Shown piece after piece: positions 25,764-34,019 of a stretch of DNA of 64,000 nucleotides. Positions within the stretch are counted from its first letter, which is position 1, and each line of letters opens with the position of its first letter. The DNA comes from Pseudomonas ekonensis. GTDB taxonomy: Bacteria > Pseudomonadota > Gammaproteobacteria > Pseudomonadales > Pseudomonadaceae. The notes under the pieces are model-generated. The model searched no databases. It was not told where the DNA came from and saw only the letters and a list, made by a program, of their open reading frames with translations. Made by a program: the position numbers and the translations under genes. The stretch covers positions 186,001 through 250,000 of the forward strand of contig NZ_JAHSTS010000001.1 in assembly GCF_019145435.1 (NCBI RefSeq). Direction: 5' to 3'.

Positions 25764-27002
25764 TCAGGCCTTCGCTTCCTCCGCCGGCACATGCATCCGG
25801 TCGCGGCTGGCCAGGGTCGGGAACAGCTTGATCCAGGTGCCGGTCACCACCAGTGTGCCGATGCCGCCCATGACCACCGCCGGCACCGTGCCGAACCAGT
25901 GGGCGGTGAGGCCGGACTCGAATTCGCCGAGCTGGTTCGAGGCGCCGATGAACAGGCCGTTCACCGCGCTGACCCGGCCGCGCATCTCGTCCGGGGTTTC
26001 CAGCTGCACGAACGAGGCGCGGATCACCATGCTGATCATGTCCGCCGCGCCCAGCACCACCAGCACCGCCAGCGAGAACCAGAACGAGGTCGACAGGCCG
26101 AAGGCGATGGTCGCCACGCCGAACACGCCGACCGCGGTGAACATCACCCGGCCGACATGGCGCTCCACGGCGAACCGCGCCAGGAACAGCGACATCAGCA
26201 GCGCGCCCACCGCCGGCGCCGAGCGCAGCAGGCCCAGGCCCCAGGCGCCGGTCAGCAGGATGTCCTTGGCGAACACCGGCAGCAGCGCCGTGGCGCCGCC
26301 GAGCAGCACCGCGAACAGGTCCAGCGAGATCGCCCCGAGGATGTCCGGGCGGCTGCGGATGAAGCGGATCCCCGCCAGCAACGAATCCAGCGTGGCCTTA
26401 CCTTTGTTCAGCGGTGTCTGGCGCGCGGGCAGGTTGAGCATCAGGGTGCAGGCGATCACGTACAGCAGCACGGTCGGGCCGTAGACCCACACGCTGCCGA
26501 ACGCATAGAGCAGGCCGCCCAGCGCCGGGGCGACGATGGTCGCCGATTGCTGGGCCGACTGTGCGGCGGCGACCGCCCGGGGGAACAGGGCGGCGGGCAC
26601 GATGCTCGGCAGCAGGGCCTGGGTGGTGGGCATCTCGAAGGAGCGTGCGGCGCCCAGCAGGAAGGCGAGGGTGAAGATCAGCTCGCGGGTGACGTGGTCG
26701 GTGGCGCTGCCGATGGCCAGCGTCAGGGCGATCAGCGCCTGCAGCGACTGACAGATCGCCGCGACCTTGCGCCGGTCGTATCGGTCGGCGACATGCCCGG
26801 TGTGCAGCATGAACAGCACCCGGGGCGCGAATTCCACCAGGCCCACCAGGCCCAGGTCGAGCACATTGCCGGTGAGTTGGTACAGGTTCCAGCCGATGGC
26901 CACGGTGAGCATCTGAAAGCCGCTGGCGGTGAAGATCCGCGCCAGCCAGAACGCAATGAAAGGACGGTGGTGGCGGAGCAGCAAAGGCGCTTGGCTGGGC
27001 AT
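25764..27002 (-). CDS. MFS exporter, EntS-like (MFS_3)
   Basis: A 412-residue inner membrane transporter with about twelve membrane segments. The N-terminal LRHHRPFIAFWLARIFTASGFQMLTVAIGWNLYQLTG and the loop GHVADRYDRRKV are typical of the MFS_3 group that includes the enterobactin exporter EntS and multidrug exporters. The substrate is unknown and no siderophore gene is nearby. It ends 105 bp from the start of the divergent-facing higBA unit and is itself divergent from cioA. Confidence 0.88.
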   Translation of the reverse strand: MPSQAPLLLRHHRPFIAFWLARIFTASGFQMLTVAIGWNLYQLTGNVLDLGLVGLVEFAPRVLFMLHTGHVADRYDRRKVAAICQSLQALIALTLAIGSATDHVTRELIFTLAFLLGAARSFEMPTTQALLPSIVPAALFPRAVAAAQSAQQSATIVAPALGGLLYAFGSVWVYGPTVLLYVIACTLMLNLPARQTPLNKGKATLDSLLAGIRFIRSRPDILGAISLDLFAVLLGGATALLPVFAKDILLTGAWGLGLLRSAPAVGALLMSLFLARFAVERHVGRVMFTAVGVFGVATIAFGLSTSFWFSLAVLVVLGAADMISMVIRASFVQLETPDEMRGRVSAVNGLFIGASNQLGEFESGLTAHWFGTVPAVVMGGIGTLVVTGTWIKLFPTLASRDRMHVPAEEAKA

Positions 27003-27232
27003 CGGAGGGCCGGACGTGTGCGAGAGGGGAGCGGCGAGGTTATCACCAGTCTGTAACCAAAAGTTGCCATGTCGAAAAATTTAGTTAGCTAAACACCGAC
27101 TTTCCGGGGGCTGTGCAGCCAGGTTGCTCGCCAATGTATTTCAGCGCGTTGCCGAAGCTGTGAGGCAACTTGTCACGCGGCAAATGACCACGCAGTTCGC
27201 TGTCGGAAATCGGACTACTCTTTCAACGTTGA

Positions 27233-27246
27233 TTGATCCAGATCAA
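27233..27246. promoter_or_regulatory. ANR/FNR box upstream of cioAB
   Basis: TTGATCCAGATCAA is a perfect TTGAT-N4-ATCAA palindrome, the consensus site of the oxygen-responsive regulator ANR. It lies 163 bp before the cioA ATG in the 407-bp gap between the MFS exporter and cioA. ANR is known to regulate cioAB negatively in P. aeruginosa. I saw no gene in the rest of the gap. Confidence 0.85.
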
Positions 27247-27409
27247 GACCCTTGCGGGAAGTGGTCTGGCGGCCGTCCGGCCAGGCTCCCCGCGTTGGAT
27301 GCGCGTAAAAAGAAGAACGAATCCGAATTCGCCGCACTCCATATCCGTGGGGGCAGTGGGTACCGGGCCACAAGCCCGGCAGCCTGTACCACCTGACAGA
27401 GGAAGACTT

Positions 27410-28846
27410 ATGTTCGGTTTAGAGGCACTCGATCTCGCCCGAATTCAGTTCGCGTTCACCATCTCGTTCCACATTCTGTTTCCCGCCATCACCATCGGAC
27501 TGGCGAGCTACCTGGCGGTGCTCGAAGGCCTGTGGCTGAAGACCGGCAACGACACCTACCGTGACCTCTACCATTTCTGGTCGAAGATCTTCGCCGTCAA
27601 CTTCGGCATGGGGGTGGTCTCGGGGCTGGTCATGGCGTACCAGTTCGGCACCAACTGGAGCCGGTTCTCCGACTTCGCCGGTTCCGTCACCGGCCCGTTG
27701 CTCACTTATGAAGTGCTCACGGCGTTCTTCCTCGAAGCCGGTTTCCTCGGCGTGATGCTGTTCGGCTGGAACAAGGTCGGGCGCGGCCTGCACTTCTTCT
27801 CCACGGTCATGGTGGCCATCGGCACCTTGATCTCGACCTTCTGGATCCTCGCCTCCAACAGCTGGATGCAGACGCCGCAAGGCTTCGAGATCGTCAACGG
27901 CCAGGTGATCCCGACCGACTGGCTGGCGATCATCTTCAACCCTTCGTTCCCGTACCGGCTGATGCACATGGCCACTGCCGCGTTCGTCGCCACGGCGTTC
28001 TTCGTCGGCGCCTCGGCGGCCTGGCACCTGCTGCGCGGCAAGGACAACCCGGCGATCCGCAAGATGCTGTCGATGGCCATGTGGATGGCCCTGATCGTCG
28101 CGCCGATCCAGGCCGTGATCGGCGACTTCCACGGCCTCAACACGCTCAAGCACCAGCCGGCGAAGATCGCCGCCATCGAAGGCCACTGGGAAAACGTCGG
28201 CGACGAAGCGACGCCGCTGATCCTGTTCGGCTGGCCGGACATGAAGGAGGAAAAGACCAGGTTCGCCGTGGAGATCCCGTACCTCGGCAGCCTGATCCTG
28301 ACCCACTCGCTGGACAAGCAGGTGCCGGCGCTCAAGGAGTTCCCGCCGCAAGACCGGCCGAACTCGACCATCGTGTTCTGGTCGTTCCGGATCATGGTGG
28401 GCCTCGGCTTCCTGATGATCTTCACTGGCCTGTGGAGCTTGTGGCTGCGCAAGCGTGACTCGCTCTACACCTCGCGGCCGTTCCTGTACCTGGCCCTGTG
28501 GATGGGGCCGTCGGGCCTGATCGCGATCCTCGCCGGCTGGTTCACCACCGAGATCGGCCGTCAGCCGTGGGTGGTCTACGGCTTGATGCGCACGGCGGAC
28601 GCCTCCTCCAACCATAGCTTCATGCAGATGAGCATCACCCTGATCATGTTCGTGGTGGTGTACTTCGCGCTGTTCGGCGCCGGCCTGGGCTACATGATGC
28701 GCCTGGTGCGCAAGGGGCCGAAGACCGACGAGGGCAAGGAAACCAACGACGGCGGCCCCGGCCGCAAACGCACGCCGGCCCGTCCGCTGTCCGCCGCGGA
28801 CGACGATGGCGCCGACGCCGACCGCAGCCTGACCAAGGAGATTTGA
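27410..28846 (+). CDS. cioA: Cyanide-insensitive terminal oxidase subunit I (bd-type)
   Basis: The 478-residue membrane protein is the haem-bearing subunit of the CIO quinol oxidase, which reduces oxygen with ubiquinol electrons. His21 in the first helix (ISFHILFP) matches a haem b595 ligand, and GWFTTEIGRQPWVVYG is the conserved bd-oxidase signature. MFGLEALDLARIQFAF is nearly the P. aeruginosa CioA start. The Q-loop is short, as in the CIO subfamily. The ATG at 27410 has the strong site AGAGGA; the open frame extends upstream but is not protein-like. The ANR box at 27233 implies oxygen control. Confidence 0.96.
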   Translation: MFGLEALDLARIQFAFTISFHILFPAITIGLASYLAVLEGLWLKTGNDTYRDLYHFWSKIFAVNFGMGVVSGLVMAYQFGTNWSRFSDFAGSVTGPLLTYEVLTAFFLEAGFLGVMLFGWNKVGRGLHFFSTVMVAIGTLISTFWILASNSWMQTPQGFEIVNGQVIPTDWLAIIFNPSFPYRLMHMATAAFVATAFFVGASAAWHLLRGKDNPAIRKMLSMAMWMALIVAPIQAVIGDFHGLNTLKHQPAKIAAIEGHWENVGDEATPLILFGWPDMKEEKTRFAVEIPYLGSLILTHSLDKQVPALKEFPPQDRPNSTIVFWSFRIMVGLGFLMIFTGLWSLWLRKRDSLYTSRPFLYLALWMGPSGLIAILAGWFTTEIGRQPWVVYGLMRTADASSNHSFMQMSITLIMFVVVYFALFGAGLGYMMRLVRKGPKTDEGKETNDGGPGRKRTPARPLSAADDDGADADRSLTKEI

Positions 28847-28849
28847 GTC

Positions 28850-29857
28850 ATGGGTATCGATCTTCCGCTGATCTGGGCCGTGATCATCATCTTCGGCATC
28901 ATGATGTACGTGGTCATGGACGGCTTCGACCTGGGGATCGGGATCCTTTTCCCGTTCACCCCCGGCAAGACCGACCGCGACGTGATGATGAACACCGTCG
29001 CCCCGGTCTGGGACGGCAACGAGACCTGGCTGGTGCTGGGGGGCGCGGCATTGTTCGGCGCTTTCCCGCTGGCCTATTCGGTGGTGCTGTCGGCGCTGTA
29101 CCTGCCGCTGATCTTCATGCTGATCGGGCTGATCTTCCGCGGCGTTGCGTTCGAGTTCCGCTTCAAGGCCAAGGACGACAAGCGGCACCTGTGGGACAAG
29201 GCGTTCATCGGCGGCTCGGTCGCCGCGACCTTCTTCCAGGGCGTGGCGCTGGGCGCCTTCATCGACGGCTTGCCGGTGGTCGGCCGGCAATACGCCGGCG
29301 GCCCGCTGGACTGGCTGACGCCGTTCACGATGTTCTGCGGCGCCGCGCTGGTGGTGGCCTACGCCTTGCTCGGCTGCACCTGGCTGATCATGAAGACCGA
29401 AGGCAAGCTCCAGCAGCAGATGCATGACCTGGCGCGGCCGCTGGCGTTCGTGCTGCTGGCGGTGATCGGCATCGTCAGCCTCTGGACGCCGTTGGCCCAT
29501 CCGGAAATCGCGACCCGCTGGTTCAGCGTGCCGAACCTGTTCTGGTTCATGCCGGTGCCTATCCTGGTGCTGGTGACAATGTACGGCCTGCTCAAGGCCG
29601 TGGCGCGCAACGCCAACTACATGCCGTTCCTGCTGACCCTGGTGCTGATCTTCCTCGGCTACAGCGGCCTGGGCATCAGCCTGTGGCCGAACATCGTGCC
29701 GCCGTCGATCTCGATCTGGGACGCCGCTGCACCGCCGCAGAGCCAGGGCTTCATGCTGGTCGGCACGCTGTTCATCATCCCGTTCATCCTGGGTTACACG
29801 TTCTGGAGCTACTACGTGTTCCGCGGCAAGGTCACCCACGAAGACGGCTACCACTAG
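28850..29857 (+). CDS. cioB: Cyanide-insensitive terminal oxidase subunit II
   Basis: A 335-residue subunit with about eight or nine membrane helices. MGIDLPLIWAVIIIFGIMMYVVMDGFDLGIGILFPF and VWDGNETWLVLGGAALFGAFP are the family signatures of CydB/CioB, which pairs with subunit I and lacks haem. It starts three bases after the cioA stop with its ribosome-binding site (AAGGAG) inside cioA, so translation is coupled. It is followed by a DUF2474 gene. Confidence 0.96.
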   Translation: MGIDLPLIWAVIIIFGIMMYVVMDGFDLGIGILFPFTPGKTDRDVMMNTVAPVWDGNETWLVLGGAALFGAFPLAYSVVLSALYLPLIFMLIGLIFRGVAFEFRFKAKDDKRHLWDKAFIGGSVAATFFQGVALGAFIDGLPVVGRQYAGGPLDWLTPFTMFCGAALVVAYALLGCTWLIMKTEGKLQQQMHDLARPLAFVLLAVIGIVSLWTPLAHPEIATRWFSVPNLFWFMPVPILVLVTMYGLLKAVARNANYMPFLLTLVLIFLGYSGLGISLWPNIVPPSISIWDAAAPPQSQGFMLVGTLFIIPFILGYTFWSYYVFRGKVTHEDGYH

Positions 29858-29929
29858 TTCCCGATAAAGAAGAGCCTGCCCGCGATGCCCTGCGGGCAGG
29901 CGCCACCGAACCGACCGAGGAACCCTACG

Positions 29930-30097
29930 ATGTCCGGCAAACCTTCACTGCACGACATTCAAGAAGCCGAAAAAAAGCCGCTGTGGCAGCGGCTCGGCTG
30001 GTTGGCCCTGATCTGGGTCGGCAGCGTCGGCGCGTTGTTCATCGCCGCCAGCCTGATGCGCCTGTTCATGAATGCGGCCGGCCTGACCACCCACTGA
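29930..30097 (+). CDS. DUF2474 small membrane protein of the CIO oxidase
   Basis: The 55-residue protein has a charged N-terminus (HDIQEAEKKPLWQRLGW) and one membrane helix (about 25-44, LALIWVGSVGALFIAASLMRLF). DUF2474 proteins are found after cioB and play a part like CydX, the small subunit of bd oxidases. A GAGG site precedes the ATG at suitable spacing. It lies 72 bp after cioB and is followed by a strong terminator, which marks the end of the cio operon. Confidence 0.88.
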   Translation: MSGKPSLHDIQEAEKKPLWQRLGWLALIWVGSVGALFIAASLMRLFMNAAGLTTH

Positions 30098-30134
30098 ATC
30101 ATCCCGTCCCGTTGCCGCGAGGCACGGTTTTGCA

Positions 30135-30160
30135 GCCCTCCGCGTGGAGGGCTTTTTTTT
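30135..30160 (+). terminator. Intrinsic terminator of the cio operon
   Basis: GCCCTCC (30135-30141), loop GCGT, GGAGGGC (30146-30152), then eight T residues. This is a textbook rho-independent terminator; rlmG ends just after it on the other strand. Confidence 0.93.
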
Positions 30161-30167
30161 GCCTGGC

Positions 30168-31292
30168 TTACTTGCGCGCCTTGAGGATCACGAACTTGGG
30201 CGTGGCCGCCACTTGCTCGACGCCCCGGAACAGCCGCGCCAGCTTGGCGTGATAGCCCAGGTGGCGGTTGCCGACGATGTACAGCGCACCGCCCGTCACC
30301 AGCGCTTCGCGGGCCTGCTGGAACATGCGCCAGGCAAGGAAGTCGCCGACCACCTGCTGCTGATGGAACGGCGGATTGCACAGCACCGCGTCCAGCGATT
30401 GCGCCGGCTGCCCGGCCAGGCCGTCGGCGGCGCGCACGGTCACGTCACGTTCGCCCAAGGCCGCACGCCAGTTTTCGCGGGCCGACTGCACCGCCATGAA
30501 CGATTCGTCCACCAGCGTGTAATGGGCATCGGGGTTCTGCAGGGCGCTGGCGATGGCCAGTACGCCGTTGCCGCACCCCAGGTCCGCCACCCGCGCGCCG
30601 CCGAGGTTCTTCGGCAGGTGCGGCAGGAAGGCGCGGGTGCCGATGTCCAGCCCGTCGCGGCAGAACACGTTGGCGTGGTTGAGCAGCTCGATGGCCGGCT
30701 CGTCGAGACGGTAGCGGGTCGGATAGGGGGACGTCGCCGCCGTCCGGGCTTCGGGCGTGGCGATCAGCAGGCGCGCCTTCTTCACCGCCAGCGAAGCCTG
30801 CACCGGGCCGACGTAGCGCTCCAGCAGATCACCGGCCGCACGGGGCAAGTGCTTGATCATCGCCGCCGCCACCACTTGCGCGCCCGGGGCGAGCTGGCCT
30901 TGCAGGCGGATCAGTTGTTCCTCCAGCAGCGCCAGGGTCTTGGGCACGCGGATCAGCACCCGGTCGAACGGCCCGGTCAGCGGTTCGCTGGCCGCAATGC
31001 CCCGCACGGCGTCGAACGGCAGGCCGTTGCGGGTCAGGTTTTTCTCCAGGCCCTGAAAGGCCAGGAACGAATCGCCGCTGCTGCTGACGTTCACCTTGCC
31101 TGCCAGGCTGATGGCCAGTGCGCCGAAACTGTCGTTGAGCACCAGCACCCGCGTGTCGGCCGCCGGCTGCTGTTCGGCCAGGTGATTGAGCAGGTACTCG
31201 TCGGCCGCATCGAACGCCTGCAGCGGTTCGTTCTGCTGTTCGGGCTGGCGGATCAGGTCGAGACTGGCGAAGGGCGTGTCGAGCAAAGGCAT
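30168..31292 (-). CDS. rlmG: 23S rRNA (guanine-1835-N2)-methyltransferase
   Basis: The 374-residue protein has two methyltransferase-like domains, as in RlmG/RsmC. The N-terminal half is degenerate, and the C-terminal half carries the SAM site VADLGCGNGVLAIAS and the catalytic NPPFHQQ (N-P-P-F) motif used for exocyclic amino methylation of guanine. The N-terminal RQPEQQNEPLQAFDAADEYLLNHL supports RlmG over RsmC. It methylates free 23S rRNA or the 50S precursor. The ATG at 31292 (MPLLDTPFASLDLIRQPE) fits the family start; in-frame sequence up to 31382 is less likely. Confidence 0.92.
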   Translation of the reverse strand: MPLLDTPFASLDLIRQPEQQNEPLQAFDAADEYLLNHLAEQQPAADTRVLVLNDSFGALAISLAGKVNVSSSGDSFLAFQGLEKNLTRNGLPFDAVRGIAASEPLTGPFDRVLIRVPKTLALLEEQLIRLQGQLAPGAQVVAAAMIKHLPRAAGDLLERYVGPVQASLAVKKARLLIATPEARTAATSPYPTRYRLDEPAIELLNHANVFCRDGLDIGTRAFLPHLPKNLGGARVADLGCGNGVLAIASALQNPDAHYTLVDESFMAVQSARENWRAALGERDVTVRAADGLAGQPAQSLDAVLCNPPFHQQQVVGDFLAWRMFQQAREALVTGGALYIVGNRHLGYHAKLARLFRGVEQVAATPKFVILKARK

Positions 31293-31467
31293 GGGGCGGG
31301 GACTCTGGCGGTTCATCGGGCGTCCCGCAGCCAGGGTGCAGTGCGGCGGAACCCTCCGAGCGGACTGCGGCGCGGCATTCACGCCATCACTCGGGAAGGT
31401 TGCGAATGGTACGTTTTTTTCGGGGCGATTACCTGCAAGTTTTCGGCGTGCGGCGACAGGCGACCGT

Positions 31468-32181
31468 TCAGATGATCCCGGCCCGCGCAGCGGCGATGAC
31501 GGCGGAGATCTTGTTGCATACGTTGAGCTTCTCGATGACGTTCTGCACGTGGTAGTTCACGGTGCGTTCGCTCAGGCTGAGGATCCGCGCGATTTCGTAC
31601 GCGGTCTTGCCGGCGGCCGACAGTTTCAGGACTTCCAGCTCACGCGCCGACAAATGCGGTTGACGGGTGGCGGGCGGTTTCCTGGGCAGGGTCCGGGCGA
31701 GCATTTCGCTCAGGTGGCTGGTGACGTAGAACATGTAGCCGAAGTGTTCGTACAGCTCCAGCGGGCTGATCGGGCAGTGCTTTCTGCCCAGGCTCAGGAT
31801 GCTGCAGAGTCCGGACTCCTCGTGGTGGAACGATTGTGACCAGCCATGCTGCAGTTCATGGTCCAGCATGGCGTTCCATAACTTCGGAGTCTTTGAGAAC
31901 AGTTCTTCGCTCCAGACAATGGGCAACATAGAACGATTGCAGTGTGCTACTACTGGATCCGAGTCTACATAGTTTTCTTGTTCATAGTGTTTGTTCCAGG
32001 CGCTTGGATAGTTATTGATTTTCAAGGTGGTGAACGGCGTTTCCCGGCGCAATGATGTCACTGAGACAGCACAAAAGTTGAAGCCAATGTTTTCGGCGAA
32101 TCTCAACAGGATCGGGTACGCGGTATCTATTTCCTTGGCAAAAGTCAGCTGCTTTAACTGCGACTCCTTCCACATTTCCAT
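31468..32181 (-). CDS. LuxR-family quorum-sensing-type regulator without a nearby synthase (LuxR solo)
   Basis: The 237-residue protein has an autoinducer-binding domain (about 15-160) and a C-terminal LuxR helix-turn-helix (about 175-235: LSARELEVLKLSAAGKTAYEIARILSLSERTVNYHV). Conserved residues of the acyl-homoserine-lactone pocket are visible: Trp62, Tyr66, Asp75-Pro76, Trp90 and a Gly at 113. The ATG at 32181 has GGAG eight bases upstream. No LuxI synthase lies in the window, so it is a solo that may sense AHLs from neighbours or a plant-type signal. Its 5' region is strongly AT-rich, which suggests acquired DNA. Confidence 0.88.
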   Translation of the reverse strand: MEMWKESQLKQLTFAKEIDTAYPILLRFAENIGFNFCAVSVTSLRRETPFTTLKINNYPSAWNKHYEQENYVDSDPVVAHCNRSMLPIVWSEELFSKTPKLWNAMLDHELQHGWSQSFHHEESGLCSILSLGRKHCPISPLELYEHFGYMFYVTSHLSEMLARTLPRKPPATRQPHLSARELEVLKLSAAGKTAYEIARILSLSERTVNYHVQNVIEKLNVCNKISAVIAAARAGII

Positions 32182-32493
32182 TACAGGTTCTCCGTGAGGT
32201 GTTTCGCGGGGGTGCGACTTGGATCCAACAAGAGGCACGCCCCGGAGTGTAGGATGATTCTTACATCGAGTGCGGATTTTTTTGCTCTTTAAGCATTTGA
32301 TATAGGCATAAAGTGTTATTAGGTCGCTCTGTGGCGATGCATTTAATTCGTCATCTAATGAACTAACAAATGATGAACCGTTTGTTCTCAAATGCGGGGA
32401 ATTGCTATTTGTGGAAGTAACACTATTAACTGTAGGTGTATTAGTGGGCGAGTTTGCGAGACACTGAGGGGCGATCGTCGATTGGAGTGGCCC
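32182..32493. other. AT-rich divergent spacer between luxR solo and fpr
   Basis: This 312-bp gap is markedly richer in A and T than the surrounding DNA, especially 32260-32460. No convincing small gene was seen; the minus-strand frame open through it continues the luxR frame upstream but has no protein-like features. It must hold the promoters of both genes. Confidence 0.6.
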
Positions 32494-33270
32494 ATGACCG
32501 CCAGCGCAGACAAGTTCACCCGCCAGACCCTGCTTGACGTGCAACCCCTGACCCCGAGCCTGTTCACGTTGCGCACCACCCGTGATCCGGGCTTTCGCTT
32601 CCGTGCCGGGCAATTCGCCCGCCTGGGGGTGACGAAGGCCGACGGCAGCACGGTATGGCGGGCCTACTCCATGGTGTCGTCGCCGTTCGACGAGTTTCTG
32701 GAGTTCTTCTCGATCGTGGTGCCGGGCGGGGAGTTCACCAGCGAGCTGAGCCGCCTGCGTGAAGGCGATACGCTGTTGGTGGAGCGTCAGGCCTTCGGCT
32801 ACCTGACCCTGGACCGGTTCGTCGACGGCCGGGATCTGTGGCTGCTGTCCACCGGCACGGGGGTGGCGCCGTTCCTGTCGATCCTGCAGGACTTCGAGGT
32901 CTGGGAGCGGTTCGAGCGCATCGTCCTGGTCTACAGCGTGCGGGAGGCCCGTGAACTGGCCTATCAAGCGCTGATCGGCGATCTGATGCAGCGTGACTAC
33001 CTGGCGCCGTATGCGCACAAGTTCCGGTTCATCCCGGTGGTGACGCGCGAGCCCTACGCCGGGGCCCTCAACGGCCGCATCACCGCCCTGATCGAGAGCG
33101 GCGAGCTGGAGCGCGCGGCGGGGCTGGAACTGTCGGCCGAGCATTCGCGGGTCATGCTGTGCGGCAACCCGCAGATGATCGATGACACCCGGGCCCTGCT
33201 CAAGCGGCGGCACATGAGCCTGAGCCTCACCCGGCGTCCGGGGCAGGTGGCGGTGGAGAACTACTGGTAA
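32494..33270 (+). CDS. fpr: Ferredoxin--NADP+ reductase
   Basis: The 258-residue flavoprotein transfers electrons between NADPH and ferredoxin or flavodoxin. It has the FAD-binding RAYSMVSSP (RxYS) motif, the LLSTGTGVAPFLSIL nucleotide loop, MLCGNPQMI and a C-terminal aromatic residue (VENYW) that stacks on the flavin. Length and ending match bacterial subclass I Fpr. GGAG precedes the ATG. An in-frame upstream extension to 32392 is AT-rich and not conserved-looking. A strong bidirectional terminator follows. Confidence 0.94.
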   Translation: MTASADKFTRQTLLDVQPLTPSLFTLRTTRDPGFRFRAGQFARLGVTKADGSTVWRAYSMVSSPFDEFLEFFSIVVPGGEFTSELSRLREGDTLLVERQAFGYLTLDRFVDGRDLWLLSTGTGVAPFLSILQDFEVWERFERIVLVYSVREARELAYQALIGDLMQRDYLAPYAHKFRFIPVVTREPYAGALNGRITALIESGELERAAGLELSAEHSRVMLCGNPQMIDDTRALLKRRHMSLSLTRRPGQVAVENYW

Positions 33271-33271
33271 G

Positions 33272-33299
33272 AAAAACGGCGCCCGAGGGCGCCGTTTTT
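33272..33299. terminator. Bidirectional terminator between fpr and mscL
   Basis: Five A residues, CGGCGCCC (33277-33284), a two-base loop, GGGCGCCG (33287-33294), and five T residues. The symmetry allows it to end both converging transcripts. Confidence 0.92.
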
Positions 33300-33318
33300 C
33301 CGTTCATGCCGCAACGCG

Positions 33319-33732
33319 TCAGGGCCGGTTGTTCTGGGCCTTGAGCAGGTCGCGGATTTCGCCCAGCAGTTCCTCTTCCTTGGTCGGCACCGGCGGCAGG
33401 CTCGGGGCCACGGCCTCTTCGCGCTTCAGGCGGTTGATGGCCTTGACGCCCATGAAGATGGCGAAGGCGACGATGATGAAGTCCAGGATGCTCTGGATGA
33501 ACTTGCCATAGGCCATCACCACGGCGGGCGCACTGCCCTCTGCAGCCTTGAGCGTGATGGCCAGGTCACTGAAATCCACGCCGCCGATCAGCAGGCCGAT
33601 CGGGGGCATGATCACGTCGCCGACAAAGGACGACACGATTTTGCCGAAGGCGGCACCGATGATGATACCGACGGCCATGTCGACCACATTGCCTTTGACC
33701 GCAAAGGCCTTGAACTCACTTAGCACGCCCAT
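33319..33732 (-). CDS. mscL: Large-conductance mechanosensitive channel
   Basis: The 137-residue protein forms a homopentameric inner-membrane pore that opens under membrane tension in hypo-osmotic shock. The N-terminal amphipathic helix ([18 protein letters not shown]), the pore-lining first helix ([21 protein letters not shown]), the second helix ([23 protein letters not shown]) and the cytoplasmic helix ending ([13 protein letters not shown]) are all present. Length is normal for the family. Confidence 0.97.
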   Translation of the reverse strand: MGVLSEFKAFAVKGNVVDMAVGIIIGAAFGKIVSSFVGDVIMPPIGLLIGGVDFSDLAITLKAAEGSAPAVVMAYGKFIQSILDFIIVAFAIFMGVKAINRLKREEAVAPSLPPVPTKEEELLGEIRDLLKAQNNRP

Positions 33733-33843
33733 AGGTTATTTCCTTGTTACAGATGAGGTTGGTGTTGGCAGTGTAAATCAGTGAAACGCGGCCTGCGCGA
33801 AACACCTCCTTACAATGCTCGCTTTTATCGACACATCTTTCGA

Positions 33844-33871
33844 CGATTAGTTTGCAAAGTGCCACTAATCG
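33844..33871. promoter_or_regulatory. Inverted repeat upstream of katB
   Basis: CGATTAG (33844-33850) and CTAATCG (33865-33871) form a perfect seven-base inverted repeat with 14 bases between. It is in the 287-bp divergent gap between mscL and katB and may bind a regulator of the catalase. It does not match the tandem ATAG-type OxyR consensus closely, so I do not name the regulator. Confidence 0.45.
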
Positions 33872-34019
33872 CGCGGGAAATAGACCGTAAACCGCTGATC
33901 CGGAAGAAAAATCTGTCAATCATGGCGTTGCGAATTTTCTATTTATGTTTGACGGAACGGTTCACTAGCCTCTGACCGGCGCACCTGGATGCGCCTTCGA
34001 AAAGACAGAGGAACCGCAC

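Noticed and set aside
27233..27409. N-terminal extension of CioA from an upstream in-frame start
   Set aside because: The start would lie on the ANR box, and the known CioA N-terminus begins at the ATG at 27410 behind a strong ribosome-binding site.
32182..33213. Upstream continuation of the luxR frame as a much longer protein
   Set aside because: The ATG at 32181 has a good ribosome-binding site, and the upstream frame overlaps fpr on the other strand and lacks protein-like sequence.
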